A DNA stretch of 64,000 nucleotides from Mycobacteriaceae bacterium (GTDB lineage: Bacteria > Actinomycetota > Actinomycetes > Mycobacteriales > Mycobacteriaceae): positions 50,125 to 114,124 of the forward strand of contig JAFARC010000040.1 of the NCBI GenBank assembly GCA_019245755.1, written 5' to 3'. A model generated the notes under the pieces. The model had not been told where the DNA came from. It was given only the letters and a program-made list of their open reading frames with translations, and did not search any database. This document shows positions 16,854-26,205 of the stretch, one piece after another (positions within the stretch are counted from its first letter, which is position 1; the number at the start of each line of letters is the position of its first letter). Position numbers and translations under genes: made by a program.

Positions 16854-17906
16854 ATGGGCCTACAACCGGAAATCCGGCCTCCGGGGGCGTCGCCCAGCGC
16901 GGCGCTTCCCGGCGGCGGCACAATTCCCGGCATGATTGAACCGGGCGGGACCGCGCCGGAGGTGAAGGCCACCGGCGGCAGCACGGGACGGTTCGGGGAC
17001 CGACTGTTCAAGTCGATCGCCATCGCGGCCGGCTCGACGATCGTGATCGCCATCGCGCTCATCGCGATCTTCTTGTTGATCCGGGCCGTTCCGTCGTTGC
17101 GGGTCAACCACGCAAACTTCTTCACCGCGTGGCAGTTCGACACCAACGACGCCAACAATCTGGCGTTCGGCATCCGTGACTTGCTCATGGTGACGGTGCT
17201 GAGCTCCGTGTTCGCCCTGGCGCTGGCGGTGCCCGTCGCCATCGGCATCGCGGTGTTTTTGACCCACTACGCGCCCAAGCGGCTGTCACGGCCCTTCAGC
17301 GTGATGGTCGATCTGCTCGCGGCGGTGCCGTCAATCATCTTCGGCCTGTGGGGAATCTTCGTGCTGGCGCCCCAACTGGAGCCGGTCGCGACATTGCTCA
17401 ACCGCAACCTGGGCTGGTTCTTCCTGTTCAAGCAGGGTAACGTCTCGCTGGCCGGCGGCGGCACCATCTTCACCGCGGGAATCGTCCTAGCGGTGATGAT
17501 CCTGCCGATCATCACGTCGGTGTCGCGTGAGGTGTTCCGGCAGACCCCGCTGACGCACATCGAGGCCGCCCAGGCACTCGGTGCGACAAAGTGGGAAGTC
17601 GTGCGGATGACTGTGCTGCCCTTCGGGCGCAGCGGCGTCATCGCCGCCGCAATGCTCGGATTGGGTCGCGCCCTGGGTGAAACCGTTGCGGTGCTGATCA
17701 TTTTGCGTTCGGCCGCCAAGGCCGGCCACTGGTCACTGTTCGACGGTGGATACACGTTTGCATCCAAGATCGCCTCGGCGGCAGCGGAATTCAGCGCACC
17801 GCTGCCGACGGGCGCCTACATCGCCGCGGGCTTCGTGTTGTTCGCGCTTACCTTCGTGGTGAACGCGGCGGCCCGGGCAGTCGCCGGCGGAAAGGTCAAC
17901 GGATGA
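16854..17906 (+). CDS. pstC: Phosphate ABC transporter permease PstC
   Basis: A 350-residue inner-membrane permease. After a cytoplasmic, Gly/Pro-rich N-terminus of about 50 residues there are six helices and the EAA-type loop [23 protein letters not shown] that docks the ATPase. It pairs with PstA to form the channel. The start is 12 bases after pstS; the stop overlaps pstA by four bases (ATGA). Confidence 0.93.
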   Translation: MGLQPEIRPPGASPSAALPGGGTIPGMIEPGGTAPEVKATGGSTGRFGDRLFKSIAIAAGSTIVIAIALIAIFLLIRAVPSLRVNHANFFTAWQFDTNDANNLAFGIRDLLMVTVLSSVFALALAVPVAIGIAVFLTHYAPKRLSRPFSVMVDLLAAVPSIIFGLWGIFVLAPQLEPVATLLNRNLGWFFLFKQGNVSLAGGGTIFTAGIVLAVMILPIITSVSREVFRQTPLTHIEAAQALGATKWEVVRMTVLPFGRSGVIAAAMLGLGRALGETVAVLIILRSAAKAGHWSLFDGGYTFASKIASAAAEFSAPLPTGAYIAAGFVLFALTFVVNAAARAVAGGKVNG

Positions 17907-18805
17907 GCACGGGCACATTGGACCGGCCGGTCAAGGTACCGACCTTCCACCCGATCAGCATCGCTCGGCGGGTCAAGAACGGAGTGGCGTCAACACTGTT
18001 CTTCACCGCCTTCGCGATCGCGGTGATCCCACTGGTGTGGGTGCTTTGGGTGGTCATCCAGCGGGGTTGGTACGCGGTGACCAGGAACACCTGGTGGACC
18101 CACTCCCTGCAGGGAGTGCTGCCCGAACAGTTCGCCGGCGGGGTGTATCACGCCATATACGGAACATTGGTCCAGGCCGGGGTCGCCGCGGTGCTGGCGG
18201 TGCCGCTGGGGCTGATGGCCGCCGTCTATCTCGTCGAATACGGCGGCGGACGGCTCGCACGGGCCACCACGTTCATGGTCGACGTGCTCGCCGGCGTGCC
18301 GTCAATCGTGGCCGCGTTGTTCATCTTCAGCCTATGGATCGCCACCCTTGGTTTCCCGCAGAGCGCCTTCGCGGTGTCTCTCGCATTGGTCTTGCTGATG
18401 CTGCCGGTGGTGGTGCGCTCTACCGAAGAGATGCTCAAGCTGGTTCCCGACGAACTGCGAGAAGCCAGTTACGCGTTAGGTATTCCGAAATGGAAGACCA
18501 TCATGCGGATCGTGATACCGACCGCATTGCCCGGCATCATCTCCGGCATCCTGCTGTCCATCGCGCGGGTGATCGGCGAGACGGCGCCGGTGCTGGTGCT
18601 CGTCGGTTACAGCCGGGCGATCAACTTCAACATTTTCAACGGCAACATGGCGTCGCTGCCGCTGTTGATCTACACCGAACTGACCAACCCGCAGCACGCC
18701 GGATTCCTGCGCATCTGGGGTGCTGCGCTGACACTGATCATCGTCGTGGCGATCCTCAATCTGCTCGCGGCGGTGGCCACCCGGATATTGACAGCCCGAC
18801 GGTAA
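17903..18805 (+). CDS. pstA: Phosphate ABC transporter permease PstA
   Basis: The 300-residue second permease subunit: six helices, an EAA loop ([20 protein letters not shown]) and the conserved [12 protein letters not shown] region. The ATG overlaps the pstC stop, so translation is coupled. It is followed after 20 bases by the ATPase gene. Confidence 0.93.
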   Translation: MSTGTLDRPVKVPTFHPISIARRVKNGVASTLFFTAFAIAVIPLVWVLWVVIQRGWYAVTRNTWWTHSLQGVLPEQFAGGVYHAIYGTLVQAGVAAVLAVPLGLMAAVYLVEYGGGRLARATTFMVDVLAGVPSIVAALFIFSLWIATLGFPQSAFAVSLALVLLMLPVVVRSTEEMLKLVPDELREASYALGIPKWKTIMRIVIPTALPGIISGILLSIARVIGETAPVLVLVGYSRAINFNIFNGNMASLPLLIYTELTNPQHAGFLRIWGAALTLIIVVAILNLLAAVATRILTARR

Positions 18806-18825
18806 GACTTCGAGAGGAACCTCGC

Positions 18826-19602
18826 ATGGCCAAACGCCTTGACCTCAAAGACGTCAACATCTATTACGGAAGCTTCCACGCGGTCGCCGATGTCACGCTG
18901 TCGGTCCCCCCGCGCAGCGTGACGGCGTTCATTGGCCCGTCCGGGTGCGGCAAATCGACGGTGCTGCGCTCGCTGAACCGGATGCACGAAGTAACCCCCG
19001 GAGCTCGGGTGGCCGGGGCGGTGCTGCTGGACGGGGACAACATCTACGGCGCGGGCGTGGACCCGGTGGGCGTGCGCAAGACCATCGGCATGGTTTTCCA
19101 GCGACCGAACCCGTTCCCCACCATGTCGATCCGGGACAACGTGGTGGCCGGGATGCGGCTGCAGGGGGTGCGTGACCGAAAGGTGCTCGACGAAGTGGCC
19201 GAGCGGTCGCTGCAGGGCGCGAACCTGTGGAACGAGGTCAAGGACCGGCTGGACCGCCCCGGCGGCGGCCTGTCCGGTGGCCAGCAGCAGCGGCTATGCA
19301 TAGCGCGGGCGATCGCCGTACAGCCCGACGTGCTGTTGATGGACGAGCCGTGCTCGGCGCTCGATCCCATCTCCACGCTCGCCATCGAGGACCTCATCGC
19401 CGAACTCAAGCTCGACTTCACGATCGTGATCGTCACCCACAACATGCAGCAGGCGGCACGCGTCAGCGATCAGACAGGTTTCTTCAACCTCGAGGCGACC
19501 GGTAAACCGGGCCGGTTGATCGAGATCGACGACACGGAGAAGATGTTCTCCAATCCGAGCCACAAGGCTACTGAAGACTACATCTCGGGGCGCTTCGGCT
19601 GA
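18826..19602 (+). CDS. phoT: Phosphate transporter ATPase PhoT/PstB
   Basis: A 258-residue ABC ATPase, the length of M. tuberculosis PhoT. Walker A is GPSGCGKST, the Q-loop is VFQRPNPFP, the signature is LSGGQQQR, and Walker B is [12 protein letters not shown], followed by the switch histidine in [10 protein letters not shown]. It energises PstC-PstA. The start is ATG 18826 after GAGAGGAAC; the open frame upstream is only the shifted pstA sequence. Confidence 0.95.
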   Translation: MAKRLDLKDVNIYYGSFHAVADVTLSVPPRSVTAFIGPSGCGKSTVLRSLNRMHEVTPGARVAGAVLLDGDNIYGAGVDPVGVRKTIGMVFQRPNPFPTMSIRDNVVAGMRLQGVRDRKVLDEVAERSLQGANLWNEVKDRLDRPGGGLSGGQQQRLCIARAIAVQPDVLLMDEPCSALDPISTLAIEDLIAELKLDFTIVIVTHNMQQAARVSDQTGFFNLEATGKPGRLIEIDDTEKMFSNPSHKATEDYISGRFG

Positions 19603-19617
19603 TCCGGCGAATGGCCT

Positions 19618-20379
19618 ATGCCGCAGAACAATTCGATATCCATCCGGTCGGCGAGGTCGGTCTCGTCAATGTCGGCGTCAGCGCCAAGGCCTCTCGGTGC
19701 GGGCCTGCTGCGCCGCCATCTCGTGCTGGTGGAACGGGACCCGGCGATCGCCTCCGTGTTGGTGGAGGACGCCGCGGCAGTCGGGCTGGAGACCACCTGG
19801 TGCCGCGACGGGGCTGAGGCGTTGCTCGCCGTCGGCGCGGAGCCACCCGCTGTGCTGATCGTTGCGGCTGCGACCGAGACGGTAGAGGCGGCCAGCATTG
19901 CCGCGGCCGTACGCGCCCGGTCGGAGTTGCCGATCCTGGTCGGCGCGGCAGGCGGTGAAGAGGAGCTAGCTCGGCAGGCGCTGGCCACCGGTGCCTCCGC
20001 GGTGATCGCGCGGCCGTACGACGTCGCGGCGATCCTTCCTTTCCTGGCCAAGGTGCGCGGGGATGATGACGGTGCGCTGCTGGTGGCCGGCCCCATCGAA
20101 GTCGACCGGAACGGGCGCGAGACGCGAGTTCGTGGGCGCGACGTGCAGCTGACCCAACGCGAGCTCGAACTGTTGATTTTCCTGATCGAGCGGCGCGGCA
20201 GGGTGGCCAGCTCAGCCGAGATCAGCCGGGCGGTCTGGGGACGCCCGTCGGGTACCAACACGGTTGCGGTACATGTGAAACGGCTTCGCGAGAAGCTCGG
20301 CGACGACCGTGAGCACGGCGAGTTCATCCGCACGATTCGCGGGGCGGGCTACCGGCTGGCGCCGTCTGTCTGCTCGTAG
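19618..20379 (+). CDS. Winged-helix regulator with degenerate receiver
   Basis: A 253-residue OmpR/PhoB-like protein directly after phoT. The N-terminal receiver (residues about 33-150) keeps the acidic start (VLVERD) but has Ala at the place of the phosphorylated Asp (VLIVAAAT, about residue 83) and Arg for the conserved Lys (IARPYD). It should therefore not be regulated by phosphorylation in the usual way. The winged helix (about 155-250) is intact: LTQRELELLIFLIERRG, NTVAVHVKRLREKLG, RTIRGAGYRLA. A second in-frame ATG at 19669 is possible. Position suggests control of, or by, phosphate genes; this is inference. Confidence 0.75.
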   Translation: MPQNNSISIRSARSVSSMSASAPRPLGAGLLRRHLVLVERDPAIASVLVEDAAAVGLETTWCRDGAEALLAVGAEPPAVLIVAAATETVEAASIAAAVRARSELPILVGAAGGEEELARQALATGASAVIARPYDVAAILPFLAKVRGDDDGALLVAGPIEVDRNGRETRVRGRDVQLTQRELELLIFLIERRGRVASSAEISRAVWGRPSGTNTVAVHVKRLREKLGDDREHGEFIRTIRGAGYRLAPSVCS

Positions 20380-20393
20380 GGTGTTCGTTCGGT

Positions 20394-20427
20394 GTGTCGG
20401 GAGGCGTGTCGGGAGGCGTGTCGGGGA
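20394..20427 (+). repeat. Three tandem 12-bp repeats
   Basis: GTGTCGGGAGGC occurs at 20394 and 20406, and a near-copy (GTGTCGGGGA) at 20418, between the regulator stop and the oxidoreductase start at 20459. It is either slippage DNA or a binding site array. Confidence 0.5.
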
Positions 20428-20458
20428 ATAGGAGGCGGCTGGCCGCGTTCCTACTCGC

Positions 20459-21385
20459 ATGAGCAAGGCGGTGAAGTTCGATCGATACGGCGGGATCGAC
20501 ATGCTCGAGGTGCGCGACGATCCCCGGCCGGTGCCGGGCGAGGGCCAGGTGCTCGTCGAGGTCAAGGCGGCCGGCATCAACCCGGGCGAAGCGATGATCC
20601 GCAAGGGTGCGCTGCACGACATGTGGCCGGCGACGTTCCCGTCGGGGCAAGGCAGCGACCTGGCAGGCGTGGTGGCCGAGGTCGGCCCCGGCGTGGACGG
20701 GTGGCGGGTTGGCGACGAAGTTCTCGGCTTTACCGAGGAGCGCGCGAGCCAGGCCGAATATGTGGTGGTGCCGGCCAACCAGCTCGCCACCAAACCGGCG
20801 CAGGTGCCCTGGGAAGTGGCCGGTGCGTTGTTCGTCGCCGGTACGACGGCGTACGCGGCTGTTCGTGCGGTCGCCCTACAGCCCGGCGACCCGGTTGCGG
20901 TGGCCGGCGCCGCCGGCGGGGTCGGGACCATCGCAGTGCAGCTGGCCAAGCGGACAGGCGCGACCGTCCTCGGTATCGCCGGGCCGTCGAATGACGACTG
21001 GCTCACCGCGCACGGCGTCGTTGCGGTCAACTACGGCGACGATCTGGCGAACCGGCTGCGGTCGGCCGCACCCGCAGGTCGGATCGACGCGTTTCTGGAC
21101 TTCTTCGGCGGCGGCTACGTCGAACTGGCCGTCAGCGAGCTCGGCGTCGCGCCGGAGCGGGTGGACACGATCATCGACTTCCCCGCGGTGAGCCAGTTCG
21201 GTGTGCAAGCCGCGGGCAACGCGGACGCCGCGAACGCTGACGTGCTCGCCGAGCTGGCCGGGCTGGTGGCCGCTGGCGAGCTGGAAGTGCCGATCGCCGA
21301 GGTGTACCCGCTCGACGACGTGCAGGATGCATACCGCAGGCTCGAGCAGCGGCACACCAGGGGCAAGATCGTCCTGCGGCCGTAG
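20459..21385 (+). CDS. Quinone oxidoreductase-type MDR dehydrogenase
   Basis: A 308-residue medium-chain reductase of the zinc-free quinone oxidoreductase class: an N-terminal GroES-like part (PVPGEGQVLVEVKAAGINPGE) and a Rossmann domain with VAGAAGGVGTIAVQLAKRTGA. Structural and catalytic zinc cysteines are absent. It likely uses NADPH; the substrate is unknown. It starts 79 bases after the regulator and converges on phoY2. Confidence 0.8.
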   Translation: MSKAVKFDRYGGIDMLEVRDDPRPVPGEGQVLVEVKAAGINPGEAMIRKGALHDMWPATFPSGQGSDLAGVVAEVGPGVDGWRVGDEVLGFTEERASQAEYVVVPANQLATKPAQVPWEVAGALFVAGTTAYAAVRAVALQPGDPVAVAGAAGGVGTIAVQLAKRTGATVLGIAGPSNDDWLTAHGVVAVNYGDDLANRLRSAAPAGRIDAFLDFFGGGYVELAVSELGVAPERVDTIIDFPAVSQFGVQAAGNADAANADVLAELAGLVAAGELEVPIAEVYPLDDVQDAYRRLEQRHTRGKIVLRP

Positions 21386-21404
21386 CGTCGGGCGGATGGG
21401 CCCG

Positions 21405-22091
21405 TCAGGTGTGCTGGCGCACCTCGGCGGACGGCAGCAGGGTGTCTTCTTCGGGCATAGTGCCGGTCACCTGGAAAATGACCCGCCGGCCGATTTCGAC
21501 GGCATGGTCGGCGAACCGCTCGTAGAACCGGCTGAGCAACGTCACGTCGACGGCGGCGATGACGCCGTGTCTCCAGTCGCGGTCCATCAGCACGGAGAAA
21601 AGGTGTTTGTGCAAGTCATCCATCGCGTCGTCCTCTTCGCGCAGATGGGCTGCCTTGCCCGGGTCGCGGGAGAGCAACGCCTCCTGAGCCGCGTTGCCCA
21701 GTTCGACTGCGACTCGGCCCATTTCGGCGAAATACCCGTTGACCTCCTCAGGCAGCGCGTGCTGCGGGTGGCGACGCCGGGCGATCTTGGCCACGTGCAG
21801 CGCCAGCGCGCCCATCCGATCGACGTCGGCCACGTTCTGGATCGAGGTCACCACGGCGCGCAGGTCACCGGCCACCGGCGCCTGCAGGGCCAGCAGCACA
21901 AACGCCGCCTCCTCGGCGCGTGCCCCCGCGCTGATGACTCGCTCGTGGTCGCCGATCACCTGCTCGGCGAGTACCAGGTCGGCCTGAAGCAACGCATGAG
22001 TCGCACGCTCCATCGCAACCCCGGCCATGCCGCACATGGCGGCGATCTCCCCCGTAAGTGCGTCGAGCTGTTCGTGGTAAGCAGTCCGCAT
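21405..22091 (-). CDS. phoY2: Phosphate-system regulator PhoU (PhoY2)
   Basis: A 228-residue all-helical PhoU protein with two three-helix-bundle repeats: [21 protein letters not shown] and [22 protein letters not shown] in the first, and [22 protein letters not shown] in the second, with the conserved metal-binding E/D patterns. PhoU proteins report Pst transporter state to SenX3-RegX3 and keep the regulon off when phosphate is plentiful. In mycobacteria PhoY1/PhoY2 also affect persister formation. The neighbouring pst operon on the other strand fits this role. Confidence 0.92.
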   Translation of the reverse strand: MRTAYHEQLDALTGEIAAMCGMAGVAMERATHALLQADLVLAEQVIGDHERVISAGARAEEAAFVLLALQAPVAGDLRAVVTSIQNVADVDRMGALALHVAKIARRRHPQHALPEEVNGYFAEMGRVAVELGNAAQEALLSRDPGKAAHLREEDDAMDDLHKHLFSVLMDRDWRHGVIAAVDVTLLSRFYERFADHAVEIGRRVIFQVTGTMPEEDTLLPSAEVRQHT

Positions 22092-22182
22092 ATGCCGAGC
22101 TTACGGGGAGAATCGCAACAAGGTCACGATCCGCACGGGTGAACTCGCGGTGAATGCCGCCCGGCCGTCGAAACCGTCTCAG

Positions 22183-23346
22183 TCAGCCGCCAGAGTGCAT
22201 CGCGTCCGCACCCGCGGGCACAGTGCAGTCGTCCGGGTCAGCGAGCCAGCCCTGCGGCAGCGCGACCGACGCGGGCGATCCCTGGCGGCCGCGCGGTCCG
22301 GTCGCCTCCGGGGGGAACGGCACGCCGGGATCGAGACGATCCAGCAACGAGCCCAGCTCGGTCTGGTTTTTGACCAGCGCCAACGCGCGCCGAAGCTCAG
22401 CGCCGGCCGGGAAGCCGTGCAGGTACCAGGCCATATGTTTGCGGAGGTCGCGCATGCCTTTGTCCTCGCCGAAGTGGGCGGCCAGCAGCTCGCCATGGCG
22501 GCCGATGATGCCGGCGACCTCGCCGAGCGTGGGCGGAACCGGTGCGGGTGTGCCGGTGAACGCCGCGGAGAGCTCGGCGAACAGCCAGGGACGGCCGAGG
22601 CAGCCGCGTCCGATCACCACGCCGTCGCAGCCGGTCTTGGCCATCATGGCCAGCGCATCCTCCGCGTCGAAGAGGTCGCCGTTGCCGAGCACCGGGATGG
22701 AACTGACGTGCTCCTTGAGCGCGGCGATCTGATCCCAGTCGGCGCTGCCCGAGTACCGCTGCGCTGCCGTGCGGGCGTGCAGCGCGACCGCCGCGGCGCC
22801 CTCGTGCGCCGCGATCCGTCCCGCGTCCAGGTGGGTGTGGTGCTCGTCGTCGATGCCGATCCGGAATTTCACCGTGACGGGAATGCTCGTCCCCTCGGTC
22901 GCGCGAACAGCTGCGGCGACGATCCGGCCGAACAGGCGGCGTTTGAACGGCAGCGCGGCGCCGCCGCCGCGGCGAGTCACCTTCGGCACCGGGCAGCCGA
23001 AGTTCATGTCGATGTGGTCGGCCAGTCCCTCGACCGCGATCATCCTGGCCGCGGCGTAGGTGGTGTCCGGGTCAACGGTGTACAGCTGCAGCGAACGCGG
23101 GTGCTCGTCCGGGGCGAACGTCGTCATGTGCATCGTGACCGGGTGGCGTTCCACCAGGGCACGAGCGGTGACCATCTCGCACACGTAGAGCCCGCTGACG
23201 GTATTGGTGCGTTCGCGTTCGAGCTCACGACACAGCGTCCGGAACGCGACGTTGGTCACCCCTGCCATCGGGGCCAGCACGACCGGGCTGCGCAGCGTGA
23301 TCGAACCGATGCGCAGGGCATTCTGCTCTTCGTGCCAGCGGCTCAT
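22183..23346 (-). CDS. dus: tRNA-dihydrouridine synthase (Rv0823c-like)
   Basis: A 387-residue FMN enzyme that reduces uridine in tRNA. Motifs: LAPMAGVTNVAFR at the N-terminus, MNFGCPVPKVTRRGGGAAL with the catalytic cysteine, VTVKFRIGIDDEH, HARTAAQRYSG, and the FMN-phosphate loops GNGDLFDAEDALAMM and IGRGCLGRPWLF. ATG 23346 is chosen because MSRWHEEQNALRIG begins the protein in mycobacteria; the frame stays open upstream into desA1. It is 14 bases after the desA1 stop, so one operon. Confidence 0.92.
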   Translation of the reverse strand: MSRWHEEQNALRIGSITLRSPVVLAPMAGVTNVAFRTLCRELERERTNTVSGLYVCEMVTARALVERHPVTMHMTTFAPDEHPRSLQLYTVDPDTTYAAARMIAVEGLADHIDMNFGCPVPKVTRRGGGAALPFKRRLFGRIVAAAVRATEGTSIPVTVKFRIGIDDEHHTHLDAGRIAAHEGAAAVALHARTAAQRYSGSADWDQIAALKEHVSSIPVLGNGDLFDAEDALAMMAKTGCDGVVIGRGCLGRPWLFAELSAAFTGTPAPVPPTLGEVAGIIGRHGELLAAHFGEDKGMRDLRKHMAWYLHGFPAGAELRRALALVKNQTELGSLLDRLDPGVPFPPEATGPRGRQGSPASVALPQGWLADPDDCTVPAGADAMHSGG

Positions 23347-23360
23347 CGCGGCGAGGCTGG

Positions 23361-24377
23361 CTACAGCCTGCTGAGCGTCAGCGTCCCTTCGGTGGACAGC
23401 ACTTTCTGGGCGGTCAGCTTCTCGCTCCTGCGGGCTTCCCTCTCGAGCCGGCGCCGCTTGGATTCCTCGAACTTGTCGCACGCTTCCTCGAGCTCCTCGA
23501 CCAGCAGAGCAAGGTCATCGCGCATCCGCGCGGCCTCGCCGGTGAAGTCCTCACGTTCAAAGATGCGCCACTTCTTGAGGACGGGCGTCACGACGTCGTC
23601 GAGGTGGATGCGCGGGTCGTACACGCCGCCAACCGCGATGATCACTGCCTTGCGGCGGAAGCCGGGGACCGTGAACCCGGGCATCTTGAAGTTGCGCAAC
23701 ACACGGTGCAGCGACTTCATGGCCTGGTCCGGCGCGACGTCAAAACCGGCCTCGCTCACGTCCCGGTAGAAGATCATGTGCAGGTTCTCGTCGGCCGAGA
23801 CGCGAGCCAGCAGCTGGTCAGCAATCGTCTCCTCGCAGGCGCGCCCGGTGTTGCGGTGCGACACTCGGGTCGCCAGCTCCTGGAACGTCACGTAAATCAC
23901 GGAGTCGAACAGACTGTCCGCGAAGAGGTCGCCCTGCTGGTTCTGTCCGGGGCTGAAGCCCCTGGTCATCTGCTCGAGACGAAGCTTCTCCAGCTCGACC
24001 GGATCGATTGCCCTGGTGACCACCAGGTAGTCGCGCAGCGCGATGCCGTGGCGGTTCTCCTCGGCGGTCCAGCGGTTGATCCACTGGCCCCAGGCGCCGT
24101 CCATGCCGAAGTTCATCGCGATCTCGCGGTGGTAGGAGGGCAGGTTGTCCTCGGTCAGCAGGTTCTGCACCATTGCCACCTGCGCGAGCTCCGAGAGGTG
24201 GGACTCTTCGGGGTCCCAGTCTGTGCCGCCCAGCGCGTAATAGTTCTTGCCGTCCGACCACGGGATGTAGTCGTGGGGGTTCCAGTCCTTGGACATCCTG
24301 AGGTGCCGGTTGAGGTTCGCCTCGACGACTGGTTCGAGCTCGTGCAGTAGCTGCAGATCGGTCAAGTCTTGCGACAT
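23361..24377 (-). CDS. desA1: Acyl-ACP desaturase DesA1
   Basis: A 338-residue soluble stearoyl-ACP-type desaturase. Di-iron ligands are in WTAEENRHG and VSADENLHMIFYRD (EExxH and DExxH types). Mycobacterial DesA1 is essential in M. tuberculosis and needed for mycolic acid synthesis. The start ATG 24377 follows GGAGGGG. It heads the desA1-dus operon. Confidence 0.95.
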   Translation of the reverse strand: MSQDLTDLQLLHELEPVVEANLNRHLRMSKDWNPHDYIPWSDGKNYYALGGTDWDPEESHLSELAQVAMVQNLLTEDNLPSYHREIAMNFGMDGAWGQWINRWTAEENRHGIALRDYLVVTRAIDPVELEKLRLEQMTRGFSPGQNQQGDLFADSLFDSVIYVTFQELATRVSHRNTGRACEETIADQLLARVSADENLHMIFYRDVSEAGFDVAPDQAMKSLHRVLRNFKMPGFTVPGFRRKAVIIAVGGVYDPRIHLDDVVTPVLKKWRIFEREDFTGEAARMRDDLALLVEELEEACDKFEESKRRRLEREARRSEKLTAQKVLSTEGTLTLSRL

Positions 24378-24424
24378 GGCCCCTCCAGTTATCTGTACCT
24401 AGTGGTTGCAGTCAATATATCTGT
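24378..24424 (-). promoter_or_regulatory. desA1 promoter/operator region
   Basis: On the minus strand TTGACT (24410-24415) can be a -35 box, with an A+T-rich GATAACT about 17 bases downstream, directly before the GGAGGGG ribosome site. desA promoters in mycobacteria are controlled by the TetR-type repressor MadR; whether a MadR site is present was not established. Confidence 0.3.
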
Positions 24425-24478
24425 GTATGGCAGTAGCATTCAAGTCGCCTCGCCCCGGGCGACAGCGGCTGGCGGCTG

Positions 24479-25072
24479 TTACGGGCTGATCGGGCTGTGG
24501 GAGGTGGCGCGGCTCATCAGCATTGCGACGCAATAGTCGATGAACTGCTCCCGGGTGGCCGCGAGCCGGCCGCCCAGGTAGGCGGTGAACAGCGCGGTCA
24601 AAGCGCCGATCAGCCCGGTGGCCACCATGTTCTGCAACACCGGATCGGTGATGCGCGTCAGCTTGCGCTGCAGCAGGTTGATGAAGTTGGGCATCCATTC
24701 CGCTCCGGAGCGGGTCAGGACGGGTTCGCCCTCGGGCGCCAGCAAAAGAACGCGTCCGCGCACCGGATCGTCGACCATCAGCGCCACGAACCGTTCCACC
24801 GCTTCGCGGGGCGAAGTGGCCGTTTCCAAAGTGGCCATGGCACGGGTGCAGACATCGTCGTAGACGGCCCGAACGAAGTCGTCGCGGTCGGCGAAACTTT
24901 CGTAGAAGTAGCGCTCGGTCAGCCCCGCGGCGCGGCACACTGCTCGCACGGTCAGTCCAGGACCGCCCTCGCTGCCGAGCAAGTTCACGCCGGCCGCGAC
25001 GAGTTCGTCGCGGCGCAGCGCCTGGCGGTCCTCGATCGGGACGCCCGACCACCGTCGTTGACCAGATCCCAC
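24479..25072 (-). CDS. TetR-family repressor
   Basis: About 197 residues from GTG 25072. The N-terminal helix-turn-helix is typical: RDELVAAGVNLLGSEG, then LTVRAVCRAAGLTERYFYESFADRDDFVRAVY. The C-terminal ligand domain is alpha-helical. TTG 25099 would give nine more residues but overlap the divergent start. AGGGAG stands before GTG 25072. It is divergent from the DUF2236 gene and most likely controls it and itself; control of desA1 (same strand, 101 bases downstream) is possible. Matches the Rv0825c position. Confidence 0.8.
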   Translation of the reverse strand: MGSGQRRWSGVPIEDRQALRRDELVAAGVNLLGSEGGPGLTVRAVCRAAGLTERYFYESFADRDDFVRAVYDDVCTRAMATLETATSPREAVERFVALMVDDPVRGRVLLLAPEGEPVLTRSGAEWMPNFINLLQRKLTRITDPVLQNMVATGLIGALTALFTAYLGGRLAATREQFIDYCVAMLMSRATSHSPISP

Positions 25073-25079
25073 ACCACTC

Positions 25080-25099
25080 CCTACACTCAATAGTGACAA
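25080..25099. promoter_or_regulatory. Shared control region with CACT-N4-AGTG
   Basis: The region contains TACACT, a mycobacterial -10 for the DUF2236 gene, and CACTCAATAGTG, a short inverted repeat, within the few bases separating the divergent genes. A TetR operator here would repress both genes. The arms are only four bases, so this is weak. Confidence 0.3.
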
Positions 25100-26142
25100 C
25101 GCCCGTAGTCAAAAGCGATTCTCGCGCTGATGGGAACCCAACAGTGACTCAAGATACGTCTGCGGTTACCGCGATGACTACCGACAGTGTCGGCTGCCCC
25201 GTCTCGCAGCTGGGTTATGAGGCACCGCCGAGCCCGCTCGGGCCCGACTCATTGACCTGGAAGTATTTCGGTGACTGGCGCGGGATGCTGCAAGGTCCGT
25301 GGGCAGGGTCGATGCAAAACATGCATCCCCAACTCGGTGCGGCCGTGGAAGAGCACTCGACGTTCTTCCGGGAGCGCTGGCCGCGGCTGTTGCGGTCGCT
25401 GTACCCGATCGGCGGGGTGGTGTTCGACGGCGACCGGGCTCCGATGACCGGTGCCGAGGTTCGCGACTACCACGCCAGCATCAAGGGCGTCGACGCGATC
25501 GGCCGTCGCTACCACGCTCTGAATCCCGACGTTTTCTATTGGGCGCACGCGACCTTCTTCGTCGGAACGCTGATCGTGGCCGAACGGTTCTGCGGGGGCA
25601 TCACCGAGGCCGAGCGCCGGCAGCTGTTCGAGGAACACATCGCCTGGTACCGCATGTACGGCATGAGCATGCGGCCGGTTCCAAGGACTTGGGAGGAGTT
25701 CGGGGTCTACTGGGACCACATGTGCCGCGAGGTGTTGGAGAACAACTTCGCCGCCCGTGCGGTGCTGGATCTTCGTGGTTTGGCGAAACCGCCGTTTGCG
25801 CAGTGGCTTCCGGATTGGGTGTGGCGGGCGCAGCGCGCGGTGTTGGCGCCGTTCTTCGTGTGGCTCACGGTGGGGCTGTACGACCCGGCGGTGCGCGAGC
25901 TGATGGGCTACAGCTGGTCGGCGCGCGACGAATGGCTGCACCGGCGGTTCGGGGATCTGGTGTGTGCGGTGTTTCGGCTCGTGCCGCGGCGCAGGCGCAT
26001 GCATCCGCGCGCGCGGGCAGCATGGGACCGGGTCTGTCGGCGCATCCCCGCCGACAGCCCGCTGGTGCACACGCCGGCGCGGAACCTCCCGCCTCTTGAC
26101 GAACGGGGCAAGCCGACTCATTACTGTCCGGTCGTGGGGTGA
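25093..26142 (+). CDS. DUF2236 oxygenase-like protein (Rv0826-like)
   Basis: A 349-residue DUF2236 (MpaB-type) protein; Rv0826 is 351 residues. Conserved family features include WKYFGDWRGMLQGPWAGSMQ near the start, AHATFFVGTLIVAERF, and MRPVPRTWEEFGVYWDHM. Members such as the latex-clearing and ER-bound MpaB proteins are heme or metal oxygenases; the substrate here is unknown. GTG 25093 lies five bases past the -10, so translation may really begin at a later GTG (25144). Confidence 0.8.
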   Translation: MTTPVVKSDSRADGNPTVTQDTSAVTAMTTDSVGCPVSQLGYEAPPSPLGPDSLTWKYFGDWRGMLQGPWAGSMQNMHPQLGAAVEEHSTFFRERWPRLLRSLYPIGGVVFDGDRAPMTGAEVRDYHASIKGVDAIGRRYHALNPDVFYWAHATFFVGTLIVAERFCGGITEAERRQLFEEHIAWYRMYGMSMRPVPRTWEEFGVYWDHMCREVLENNFAARAVLDLRGLAKPPFAQWLPDWVWRAQRAVLAPFFVWLTVGLYDPAVRELMGYSWSARDEWLHRRFGDLVCAVFRLVPRRRRMHPRARAAWDRVCRRIPADSPLVHTPARNLPPLDERGKPTHYCPVVG

Positions 26143-26205
26143 TTCGACAGCCCGGTGGTGGGGTGATTCAACGGAGTCGCTGGTGGGTGATTCAACGGCG
26201 TCGCT
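26131..26205 (+). repeat. Three imperfect ~24-26 bp repeats
   Basis: Copies of GTGGGGTGATTC(A/G)AC start near 26131, 26155 and 26181. They begin in the last codons of the DUF2236 gene and run into the convergent membrane-protein gene's last codons. They look like slippage duplications of a gene end. Confidence 0.6.

Noticed and set aside
22150..23769. A 539-codon plus-strand open frame
   Set aside because: Antisense to dus and desA1; high-GC shadow without recognisable sequence.
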